A stretch of DNA of 64,000 nt from Rhodohalobacter sp. SW132 (GTDB taxonomy: Bacteria; Bacteroidota; Rhodothermia; Balneolales; Balneolaceae). The stretch spans positions 1-64,000 of the forward strand of contig NZ_QUOK01000013.1 of NCBI RefSeq assembly GCF_003390325.1, given 5' to 3'. Numbering within the stretch: position 1 is the first letter of the stretch; every line of letters begins with the position of its first letter. Positions 1 to 7,139 of this stretch are shown one piece after another. A program made the position numbers and the translations under genes. Below the pieces are notes generated by a model that saw only the letters and a list, made by a program, of their open reading frames with translations, made no database searches and had not been told where the DNA came from.

Positions 1-166
1 TTTTTTAAAGGGGAGAGAGGAAACAGGTATTTCATTCGCCCGAGCTGCTTTCGGTTGATAACTATGATTTCCCACCGGACGACTGTATCCATTATGGATA
101 ACTGATTTGCGTTGAGCTGATGTAACAGCGATTTGTCTGATTTTGAAACGTCCATTGCGTAGGGGT

Positions 167-745
167 TTATGAATTATGGTTGTTGTAATCGGCTATAATC
201 TTATCCAGGTGCTTCTGGCCATGTGCCAGTCGGTATCGCTCGACTGCATCTTCCAGGAAGGTTCGGTGCGTGCAGCGCTCCCACCAGGTGATCGCTTTAA
301 TACATTCTATATAGCCGGTTGGCATGCGCACCGAAAAGGTGATCAGCTCCTCCGGCTGTTCCGATTGACCCGACTGTTCCGACGGATCCGATTGATTGGA
401 CGGTTCAGGCTGACTTGACTGATCTGACTGATTTGCACGTCGTGGCGGTGTTGACTGTCTTGACTGACTTGCTTGATTTAAACCATCAGGCTGTTTTGAC
501 GTACTTGCCTGTTTTGACTGAGTCGCTTTACCAGACTGTTTTGCATGACCGGACGGATCAGGTTGTTCTGAATTTTCTGACGGGTCAAGCGGATCTGACA
601 GGTTCGACGGTTCAGTCTTGCCTGGCGGTTCATTAGAGTCACGCTGATCAGCCGGTTCCGACAATGGGGTGTCGTCAAGTTTTTTCGGGCCATCCGGTTG
701 ACTTGGAATGCCACTTAAAAACTCTTCGTAATCAGGCTTACCCAT
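167..745 (-). CDS. ParA partner with low-complexity linker and RHH-like C-terminus
   Basis: A 192-residue protein. Residues about 15-130 are a low-complexity tract rich in Ser, Gln, Pro, Asp and Asn, built from loose repeats of the type SxQSDQS/EQSGQSEQ. The last 60 residues form a compact domain (ITFSVRMPTGYIECIKAITW onward) whose strand-helix-helix pattern resembles a ribbon-helix-helix DNA-binding fold. Its ATG overlaps the parA stop by 8 nt, and a good GGAGGTG ribosome-binding site lies inside the parA 3' end, so translation is probably coupled. By position it would be the centromere-binding partner (ParB/CopG-like) of ParA in a partition cassette. The fold is an inference from the sequence pattern. 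The linker DNA is a degenerate tandem repeat. Confidence 0.7.
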   Translation of the reverse strand: MGKPDYEEFLSGIPSQPDGPKKLDDTPLSEPADQRDSNEPPGKTEPSNLSDPLDPSENSEQPDPSGHAKQSGKATQSKQASTSKQPDGLNQASQSRQSTPPRRANQSDQSSQPEPSNQSDPSEQSGQSEQPEELITFSVRMPTGYIECIKAITWWERCTHRTFLEDAVERYRLAHGQKHLDKIIADYNNHNS

Positions 746-1496
746 GACGCACCTCCAGCTCTTTGGCCAGGTTCATATAGTCGATCGCCCCGTACGTTTT
801 TGGGGCAAACTCGAAGATGCTGCTCCCGGCCGACGAGCAGTCGCTGAGCCTGGCGTTGGTACGAATGGTCGTATCGAACACCTTGCCGTTGAAGGTGCGG
901 ATCATGGCCTGACGGATCTCCTTGTGTTGGTTTTTACGAGCGTCAAAGTCCGTGATGACATAGCCAAGAACGTCCAAATCAGGATTCAGCCGCTTACGGA
1001 TAAAGCCAAGGATCGAGTGGATCTGCTTGAGGCCCTCCAGGGCAAAATACTCCGGCTTGACGGTGATGATCAGCCCTTCGGAGGCGGTGTAGGCGTTGAT
1101 GGTCAGAAAGCCCAGGTTGGGCGGACAGTCGATAATGCAAAAGTCGTAACGGGCCGATAGCCCCGCCAGCTTCTCCGAGAGGATCATCTCCCGGCCTGGC
1201 ACCCCGGCCAGCTTCTGTTCGGCGTAGGCCAGCGCCTGCCCGGCCGGTAGCAGGTCAAACCCTCTGGCTGGCTGAATGATATCGACAGCTTGAAGCTCCG
1301 GCTGGTAGTAGAGATCGTCCAGCGTTCGCTTGTCCTCCTCATGGGTCACTCCCAGGTGCGTGGAGGCGTTACACTGAGGGTCGGAGTCGACCAGCAGCAC
1401 CCGGAAGCCTCTGCGGGCCAATCCGGCCGACAAGTTCACGGCAGTCGTCGTTTTTCCGACGCCCCCTTTCTGATTGGTAATCGAAATAGTTTTCAT
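738..1496 (-). CDS. parA: ParA-family partition ATPase
   Basis: A 252-residue P-loop ATPase of the ParA/MinD (Soj) class. The deviant Walker A motif KGGVGKTT is at residues 10-17, followed by the VDSDPQCNAST switch and the Walker B-like IIDCPP. Family members drive segregation of plasmids, chromosomes or other cargo by ATP-dependent nucleoid binding. The start at 1496 is chosen because ParA proteins begin only a few residues before the first strand (MKTISITNQ); an upstream in-frame ATG at 1556 would add 20 unlike residues. It overlaps the downstream RHH-like gene by 8 nt. Neighbouring integrase and HTH genes point to an integrated plasmid or island rather than the chromosomal parAB locus. Confidence 0.92.
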   Translation of the reverse strand: MKTISITNQKGGVGKTTTAVNLSAGLARRGFRVLLVDSDPQCNASTHLGVTHEEDKRTLDDLYYQPELQAVDIIQPARGFDLLPAGQALAYAEQKLAGVPGREMILSEKLAGLSARYDFCIIDCPPNLGFLTINAYTASEGLIITVKPEYFALEGLKQIHSILGFIRKRLNPDLDVLGYVITDFDARKNQHKEIRQAMIRTFNGKVFDTTIRTNARLSDCSSAGSSIFEFAPKTYGAIDYMNLAKELEVRHG

Positions 1497-1878
1497 CATG
1501 ATTGATTTGGTGAAAAGTTTCATTTGTCTGTAAGTCTTGAAGTAGCTGGATGTCATAGGCCGGATGGGTGAGTGATTGCTTTCCGGCTTGGTAAATAGCC
1601 ATCGTATAGCCCGTCACCCCATAGAGGCCACGCAGCAAACAGCAGAGCCTCATCACCCCCTCTATCCGGACACATCGGGCCACAAAGCCCTTGAATCGGT
1701 GAAGGGCTACCGGCGAGAATGCCACGGCAAACATCGACTGGCCCGGTAAGAGGACGAGCCTCTGGATTAAGTTGGGCTGGGGAGCATCCCCGAGTCCGTG
1801 CAGAGTACCACGGTGTTCTTTTTTTGCGTTTGTACCTTATTTGTATTCGTTTATTCATGTCCTGCATTGATGGTTGAA
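1497..1878. other. Non-coding gap upstream of parA
   Basis: About 380 bp between parA and the winged-helix-like gene. Open frames exist on the minus strand, but their translations (many Pro, Gly, Cys and Arg, no domain) look like non-coding DNA. The stretch is richer in G+C than the genes to its right. If the parA module is a partition cassette, a centromere or promoter could lie here, but I see no clean iteron series. Confidence 0.4.
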
Positions 1879-2655
1879 TCAGTCCGACTGAGGTCTGATG
1901 TTCTTTCTTGTTTTATATTTCAAATTCGAGGAAACCAGATCCGGCCTGACCTCTGTATGTACGCCGCTGCGGTTTACTTTAATGAAGTAATGCCCCATAG
2001 CTTTCCGGTACTTATTGATTTCCCAGATGTTTGAAGACCGATATTCAATAGGGGCTTCATTCTTTTTCAGATGTATGAAGCCATTGACCAACGCTCTCTG
2101 TTTCAACCTGTGACAGGTAGGTATAGAAAGGGACAGGATCATATTCAGATAGCTCGCTGAACATTCCATAAAATAGAGGGAGGAAGGTGTCCTGGAATGA
2201 ACGTCGGATTTTTCGTTCAGACGTCCCTCCTCCCATTTTCTTCTATACGCTCTGTTGCCAATGATTGCAGCGGTACAAAATCCTTGAAGTGTTTTGGTAT
2301 CCTGTAAATTGTTTATCTGTAGCTTAGCTGCGCTTCTGGAACTGAACCCTTCAATGGCTCTGACGTTCTCAAATCCCCTGATGAAATAGGTTTTAGTGGC
2401 TGGGTTTTGCCCAACCCAGTTTCGTTTCATAAGACCTTCTAAATTCCTGTACATCGTCCTGACGGATATGTCAAGAGCGCTCGAACTGCTGGTTCTTAAC
2501 TTGGTGTCCATTTTGAGCAGTCCGCTTGAAACCCAGTTCAGGTAGAGGTACAGCCTCAACTGCCGGGTAAAATTATTCTTCAATGTGAATTCACACATTT
2601 CAACCGGCACCCATAAGTAGTCAGATTTTGTAGCATCACATTGGCGATCCATCAT
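1879..2655 (-). CDS. Winged-helix-like protein of the integrated element
   Basis: A 258-residue protein of unrecognised family. Residues about 20-95 show the helix pattern of a winged HTH (RQLRLYLYLNWVSSG, then SALDISVRTMYRNLEGLMKR), the kind of segment that reads DNA in element replication or regulatory proteins. The C-terminal half is basic with scattered aromatic residues. It lies 5 nt after the stop of the excisionase-like HTH gene, so the two are probably co-transcribed. An initiator-type or regulatory role is inferred only from the fold guess and position. Two Met codons in a row open the frame; either could be the start. Confidence 0.6.
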   Translation of the reverse strand: MMDRQCDATKSDYLWVPVEMCEFTLKNNFTRQLRLYLYLNWVSSGLLKMDTKLRTSSSSALDISVRTMYRNLEGLMKRNWVGQNPATKTYFIRGFENVRAIEGFSSRSAAKLQINNLQDTKTLQGFCTAAIIGNRAYRRKWEEGRLNEKSDVHSRTPSSLYFMECSASYLNMILSLSIPTCHRLKQRALVNGFIHLKKNEAPIEYRSSNIWEINKYRKAMGHYFIKVNRSGVHTEVRPDLVSSNLKYKTRKNIRPQSD

Positions 2656-2660
2656 GGCTC

Positions 2661-2942
2661 TTACGTCTGATTTTGTTTGAGCAGAGTTTCGATGTCGGAC
2701 ACCTTGTAGTAGAGTTTCAGGCCAATTTTACTATAAGGTAGCAGTCCGTCACTGCGGTATCTTTGAAGCGTGGATTTTGAAACCCCCAAATATGTCATCG
2801 CCTCAATATTTGTGAGCCACCGTTTATCGTAGGATTCTTTGTTCGAAAGCTTGTTGCTTGACTGGTCCAGCGTTTGGTTAATCTCTTTTGCGAAGTCATA
2901 TAGCTCTTCTAATTCCGAGCGGAGCTGTGTAAGTAAGTCCAT
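2661..2942 (-). CDS. Excisionase-like helix-turn-helix protein
   Basis: A 93-residue protein with a MerR/excisionase-type HTH (HTH_17/AlpA-like) in residues about 40-90: LTNIEAMTYLGVSKSTLQRY followed by the wing GLLPYSKIGLKLYYK and a SDIETLL helix. Such proteins in Bacteroidota islands act as excisionases or local regulators beside a tyrosine integrase. The N-terminal 35 residues are an acidic helical extension. It is the first gene of a two-gene unit with the downstream winged-helix-like protein. A perfect 12-bp inverted repeat lies about 70 bp upstream of its start and is a good candidate operator. Confidence 0.82.
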   Translation of the reverse strand: MDLLTQLRSELEELYDFAKEINQTLDQSSNKLSNKESYDKRWLTNIEAMTYLGVSKSTLQRYRSDGLLPYSKIGLKLYYKVSDIETLLKQNQT

Positions 2943-3014
2943 TGTTCTACCTGGGTTTGCGTTGTGATTGAATACGTCTAAAGGTAGGTCAAGTGGGCTC
3001 AGGGATTCCAGTCT

Positions 3015-3044
3015 ACAATGTCAGAATTCATTTTCTGACATTGT
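3015..3044. promoter_or_regulatory. Perfect 12-bp inverted repeat upstream of HTH gene
   Basis: Arms ACAATGTCAGAA (3015-3026) and TTCTGACATTGT (3033-3044) with a 6-nt spacer. It lies 73 bp upstream of the excisionase-like gene start. No T-run follows on either side, so a terminator is unlikely. An operator or recombination-accessory site is the most natural reading. Confidence 0.5.
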
Positions 3045-3970
3045 CAGGTAATGAGCAAAAACAATGACTTACGCACTCTTCAATAGCCATTGACTACAAA
3101 AAAAGTTCAGAAAAGTTTGAGGATGGTTTAAAGAAGGTTCAATTGGCTAAGCCTGAGTGCTGAATTACCTCTGTTGAACTTCGAACAAGTGATACATCTG
3201 GAGAGCAATTGTATCAAATTTCTGTATCCAAACTTGACTTTGTGTGTTGGGGGGAACGTTTAAATGAATTTAATTTCTACGTAAAATAAACTTATATCAC
3301 CAAGGCTCTTATTCTTACTCTTACAAGAGTGGGAAGGTTATCTATAACTTGGATCTATGTGGAAAGGAATATGAAATGTTTCTCTTGATTGGTTTTGCAA
3401 ATCTTTCAGATGCTATGTTTGAAATAGGGCTACGCTTACACGTCTCCTGGAGCTCTCTTTGGGTGAGTGTTTTTTTAAACAAGTCTTAGGAGTAGTGTGA
3501 GATCAGGTGTTATTCTGATATCAGATAGCTACACATTATTTAGTGTATGGTTGCCGGTAGATGGAATGTATGTGTCCAGACAGTATAAGTACCATATGCT
3601 GGGCAGGGTATTAGATTCTTTGTAATCAATTAAACCGGAAAGAAAAGTGCGTTTATACACTATAGGTTTTTAGAGACAAGCTAACTATTTGGTTTCTCTG
3701 GAACTGCCGAAGAGTTTTTAAAACCCTCATCTCTTTTTTTTAAACAGGCTAAATCAACATTGTCTTTTTTCATTAGAGACACATCTAAAAGTGTAAGCAG
3801 AACCTCCTATCCGGTACTTACATCTAACTTAATAGTTGTGACAAAATTGAAATCACTAATACTCGGAATAATAAGTGATTTCAAAAATGACACAGAATCA
3901 ATGAGTTTTCTTTTTTCTTTTAACTGGAAAGAAGTAGCTGATAGCATCACTACTATTTTACTTTTCCCTA
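3045..3970. other. Long AT-rich gap inside the element
   Basis: Over 900 bp with no convincing gene. A 110-residue plus-strand frame (3760-4092) overlaps the 3' end of the real minus-strand gene and looks like a shadow. The sequence is AT-rich and may be decayed element DNA, since no domain remnant could be read in either strand. Confidence 0.45.
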
Positions 3971-4942
3971 TTACTTCTTTTTCTGTTCTTTATTTTTACG
4001 CTCTGCCATTCTTCTTTTCCTCTCATTTTCTCTATGAATATGTTGATCGTATGCATTTAAAAAAGTATCATGGCTGGTATCAAGTTCATTGATTCCACGC
4101 TCATGACGAATCGTTAATTCAAGATCTAAGATTTCAAGAGATTTTTTTCTTGAGTAATTTTCCCTCAATTTCTTATACGCATTATATCTGCCTTCTTTTG
4201 TCAGAATATTTATTTTATTTTCTTTTTTACTATTACTTTCATCTATAAAAACACCTAAGCAGGCATCAGTCAAATCATTCATTTTGTGATTAAATAAGTG
4301 ATCTTCATATTTATTACTTAAGACGGGTAATACTTGCAACGTTGTATATCTTACTTTTATATCCCGGTGCAACTTAATACACTCCCTGAAAATATCTGAT
4401 AGCTTATTAAACTCATCGTCGTTCATTGTATTTTCTGATATCACTGGACCAACAAAATGTTCATTATTTAATAATTTAAAATATTTTTCTTGTGTAATAC
4501 TATTTGTTATTTGTGCACCTTTTTTTCTGCCACAAAGCACATGATTAAAATTTTCATGGTGCCTTAGAATTTTATCACTCAAAATTCTGACAATATCTGT
4601 TTGATCTACCATGATATGATATATACGTTCAGGTGATGATTCCAAAATATTCTTAAAACTATTAAATGTATTTTTAATAATTGTCTTTAGATATTCCTCG
4701 TCGTTTGGATAGTATTTTTCAAATAATAAATCATCTAATTTTGTAAAACGATTTTCTGAGAAACACTTATTAATTATATCAGATATATCGGCTTTGCCTT
4801 GTTCAGAATTAAAATATTGGTCAAATTCATATCTGAAGTCCTCTTGCAATTTAATATTCTGTATTAGGTCTTCAAAGCTGATTATGCTATCTCTGATATC
4901 AGAATGAATAGTATCTTTTTCTTTTTTTTTGGAATTTTTCAT
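3971..4942 (-). CDS. Unrecognised charged protein, element cargo
   Basis: A 323-residue protein, strongly charged (Lys, Glu, Asp, Asn), predicted mostly helical, with a basic tail ending in KNKEQKKK. No catalytic motif, signal peptide or membrane segment is visible. The low G+C and Lys/Asn/Ile codon bias match the neighbouring integrase and differ from the chromosomal genes to the right, which points to horizontal acquisition. Its start lies 11 nt after the stop of an integrase remnant, so it once may have followed an integrase as the cargo gene. Its place inside an integrase-bearing element makes a defence or accessory role possible, but nothing in the protein shows it. Confidence 0.7.
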   Translation of the reverse strand: MKNSKKKEKDTIHSDIRDSIISFEDLIQNIKLQEDFRYEFDQYFNSEQGKADISDIINKCFSENRFTKLDDLLFEKYYPNDEEYLKTIIKNTFNSFKNILESSPERIYHIMVDQTDIVRILSDKILRHHENFNHVLCGRKKGAQITNSITQEKYFKLLNNEHFVGPVISENTMNDDEFNKLSDIFRECIKLHRDIKVRYTTLQVLPVLSNKYEDHLFNHKMNDLTDACLGVFIDESNSKKENKINILTKEGRYNAYKKLRENYSRKKSLEILDLELTIRHERGINELDTSHDTFLNAYDQHIHRENERKRRMAERKNKEQKKK

Positions 4943-4953
4943 TTTTGAGTTAC

Positions 4954-5215
4954 CTAAAGAGACTTTTCTATTTTAGAATCCAGGCTTGCACGGTCAAATT
5001 TCTTAAATTACCGTTTGGTAACTCTGATGTTAATATGACCTAAAGCCTTGGATATGTGGTTTATTCTCCATCCCTTTGATCTTGTGAGATCGGCAAACGA
5101 ATGTCTGGCCATTTGGAAGGAGATTTTAGTCCCGGTATCGACACGTTCGCCAATTTTTTAAAGTATTTTTTGATTAATTCAGAGTTAGGTGAGATAACTT
5201 CTTATAAATCGATTT
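4954..5215 (-). pseudogene. 3' remnant of a second tyrosine integrase
   Basis: The minus strand reads as the C-terminal part of the intact integrase next to it. Matching segments are SELIKKYFKKLAN, then after a frameshift KISFQMARHSFADLTRSKGW, then HISKALGHINIRVTKR, a TAA stop, and FKKFDRASLDSKIEKSL. The stop falls exactly where the intact protein has its nucleophile Tyr392 (TERYLKKFD). With one frameshift and one stop at the catalytic residue it cannot encode an active recombinase. It is a divergent direct duplication of the intact gene's 3' end, about 300 bp away. Confidence 0.85.
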
Positions 5216-5248
5216 TAAGGCAGGTTCTCTTGATTTGAGCAACTTACT

Positions 5249-6481
5249 CTAGCTAAACAAACTATCCATTTTAGAATCAAGACCTTCTGTATCAAACTTT
5301 TTCAAATACCGCTCAGTTACTTTAATATTTTTGTGCCCTAAGGCTTTTGATATATCGTAAATACTCCAGCCTTGGGTCCTTGCAAGATCAGCAAAAGAAT
5401 GTCGGGCCATATGAAACGATATTTTTGTTTGTATCTCGGCAAGAGAAGCTATCTTCTTTAAATACTTATTGATGAGTGCATTTTTAGAGGAAATATTACC
5501 GTGAAGAACCATAGTATCAGAGAGGTCTTTTTTGATATCTAAGACAGGAAATAAGAAACCATAAGGATTGTCTTTTGGGTATTGATCCAAAATCTTCAAG
5601 GCCTGGGGCATCAACTTAATATTCTTAGTAGTACCGGTCTTACTCATTTTATAAACAAGACGACCGTCTTTTATGTTGTCAATTTTCATTTTTGCAATAT
5701 CACTAAACCTAATTCCTGCTGAATAGAACGAAAAAAGAAAATAATTTCGAGTATTGCATAACAACGAACCCTTCTCAAGTTCGAGATTTTCGATCTTCTG
5801 AATTTCTTCAAGACTTAGTTTCTTATTCGAATCTGAGTATCCTTTTGCGGGTGAAAACTTAAAAAAAGGATTCTTTTCTTGAGGAAATTCATCCTCGTCA
5901 ATTGCCTTATAAAGTATTGCCCTAATTACATTAAAATTTGATTTAACTGTATTTGGAGAGTTTTTATACTCCTGAATAAGATGAGTTTCATATTCCCGAA
6001 GAAAACCTACTGTTAATTGATCATATGGGAGTTTGTTATTGCAATACGCCTTTAACTTTTTAAAAACAGATTTATATCGCCGGTGAGTAAAAAATTTCTG
6101 TCTCTTCTCTAAATTCTCTATTGTCTTATCAGAAAAAGCAAAAAAATTGCCGGAAACCTCATTCTCTTGATTAGTTGGTTGGTGATATTCATTGTATGAC
6201 TTTTTTATGATCAAACTTGTACATGGCTGCCCTTTCGTTTTTAACCGTGTTATAATACTTTGAAGGATAGAGAGTTTCTGTTGAATAAGATTGTTCAGGT
6301 CATCTTCTCTGGGATGACTTTTTCTTACGTTTGACTTATTATCGTTCCAATGTGATTCCGAAATAGATTCCTTTATAGAGATATATTTTGTTGATCGGGA
6401 ATCTGAGATTCTCAAATAAATTGGGCAGTGTCCATTTTTATTTTTTTTATGTTTGGCAAGTGTTGCAGAGATTTGAGCCAT
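5249..6481 (-). CDS. Tyrosine-type site-specific integrase
   Basis: A 410-residue phage-type integrase. The N-terminal arm-binding region covers about 1-100, the SAM-like core-binding domain about 115-210 and the catalytic domain about 220-405. Visible catalytic residues are Arg258 (SAGIRFSDI), His357 and Arg360 (HMARHSF), His383 (LGHKN) and the nucleophile Tyr392 (TERYLKKF). It catalyses integration and excision of the element through a covalent phosphotyrosyl intermediate. Length and layout match integrases of Bacteroidota islands. It lies at the edge between AT-rich element DNA and chromosomal genes. Repeats of GGTAAAGG directly upstream of its start may be arm-type binding sites. Confidence 0.95.
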   Translation of the reverse strand: MAQISATLAKHKKNKNGHCPIYLRISDSRSTKYISIKESISESHWNDNKSNVRKSHPREDDLNNLIQQKLSILQSIITRLKTKGQPCTSLIIKKSYNEYHQPTNQENEVSGNFFAFSDKTIENLEKRQKFFTHRRYKSVFKKLKAYCNNKLPYDQLTVGFLREYETHLIQEYKNSPNTVKSNFNVIRAILYKAIDEDEFPQEKNPFFKFSPAKGYSDSNKKLSLEEIQKIENLELEKGSLLCNTRNYFLFSFYSAGIRFSDIAKMKIDNIKDGRLVYKMSKTGTTKNIKLMPQALKILDQYPKDNPYGFLFPVLDIKKDLSDTMVLHGNISSKNALINKYLKKIASLAEIQTKISFHMARHSFADLARTQGWSIYDISKALGHKNIKVTERYLKKFDTEGLDSKMDSLFS

Positions 6482-6504
6482 TCTTTCTTTTTTATAGTTA
6501 TCTG

Positions 6505-6545
6505 CCTTTACCTAACTAAAAATGGGTAAAGGTATAGGTAAAGGT
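6505..6545. promoter_or_regulatory. GGTAAAGG repeat cluster upstream of integrase
   Basis: One inverted copy (CCTTTACCTA, 6505-6514) and two direct copies (GGGTAAAGGT, 6524-6533; AGGTAAAGGT, 6536-6545) lie 24-64 bp upstream of the integrase start. Clustered short repeats at this place are typical of arm-type integrase sites near attP/attL/attR, or of an operator. Which of these applies cannot be decided from the sequence. Confidence 0.45.
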
Positions 6546-6665
6546 TTTTACTGTCGAAAGTAATATAGAGAGAAACCCACCCAGATTAAAACAGCTCTAA
6601 TGGTTGTATTGAGGGATATTTAGGTGTCAACTAACTTCAGATGAACATATATTCGAACCCCCTCC

Positions 6666-6741
6666 CGGGTACTTAATAGATTTGAGATGAGAGATATAAG
6701 ATTGGAGGCTGTTTAAATACTATTTTCAGCTTCAAAGGGAG
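6666..6741. repeat. Dispersed 76-bp repeat, copy 1
   Basis: Matches 20288-20364 over its whole length with few differences. Shared blocks are CCGGGTAC, then GAGATGAGAGATATAAGATT, GGAGGCTG/TGAGGCTG and TACTATTTTCAGCTTCAAAG plus GGAG. Both copies are intergenic and in the same orientation. No coding capacity. Confidence 0.8.
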
Positions 6742-7139
6742 TAAGATTATTAAGTTCCACCGGTTCAAGTCATGAAAGTAAAACCAGTCTCACCATCTTC
6801 TTTTAAAAACTGTTCATCAGTTTGAATCACTTGGTCAGTAAACAGATGTTATTCGTGAGTAAGAATATGCTGATTACAAGTTTTATTTTTTACATATCAA
6901 TTTCTTCTCCACTAAACCACGCTGCCCTGAAAGTACAGGGTTTAGCTGCGAATAAGTTGGATGATGTAATTTTTCAAAGGCATTAACCTTCTGGATGCCT
7001 AAATGTACGATTCTGCTGACCAGAATTTTGATTCTGTAATAATTGCACCTTTTTTACAGTATGGATTGAAATGGAATATTGTGTTGCTGATTTATGCGGT
7101 TGAATATTGAGTATTGTATGGTCGAATTAATACAAGTCT

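Larger units (their letters stand above)
6482..7139. other. Intergenic junction between element and chromosome
   Basis: About 660 bp without a gene. It holds the GGTAAAGG cluster next to the integrase and one copy of a 76-bp dispersed repeat (6666-6741). The element boundary is expected here, but no tRNA gene or clear att direct repeat could be identified. Confidence 0.5.

Noticed and set aside
1-166. Possible gene end at the left border
   Set aside because: No open frame with a recognisable domain could be read in either strand.
405-660. Short-period repeats resembling a CRISPR array
   Set aside because: The repeats are degenerate, lack constant spacers and stay in frame with the low-complexity coding region.
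1553-1867. 104-residue minus-strand open frame upstream of parA
   Set aside because: Its composition (Pro, Gly, Cys, Arg) looks like translated non-coding DNA, with no ribosome-binding site or domain.
3760-4092. 110-residue plus-strand open frame
   Set aside because: It overlaps the 3' end of the better-supported minus-strand gene, and its Phe/Ser/Leu-rich translation is typical of a shadow frame in AT-rich DNA.
6751-6800. tRNA-like 3' end (GGTTCAAGTC and nearby ACCA) beside the integrase
   Set aside because: No T-arm pairing, acceptor stem or anticodon arm could be drawn, so neither a tRNA nor an attB tRNA fragment is supported.
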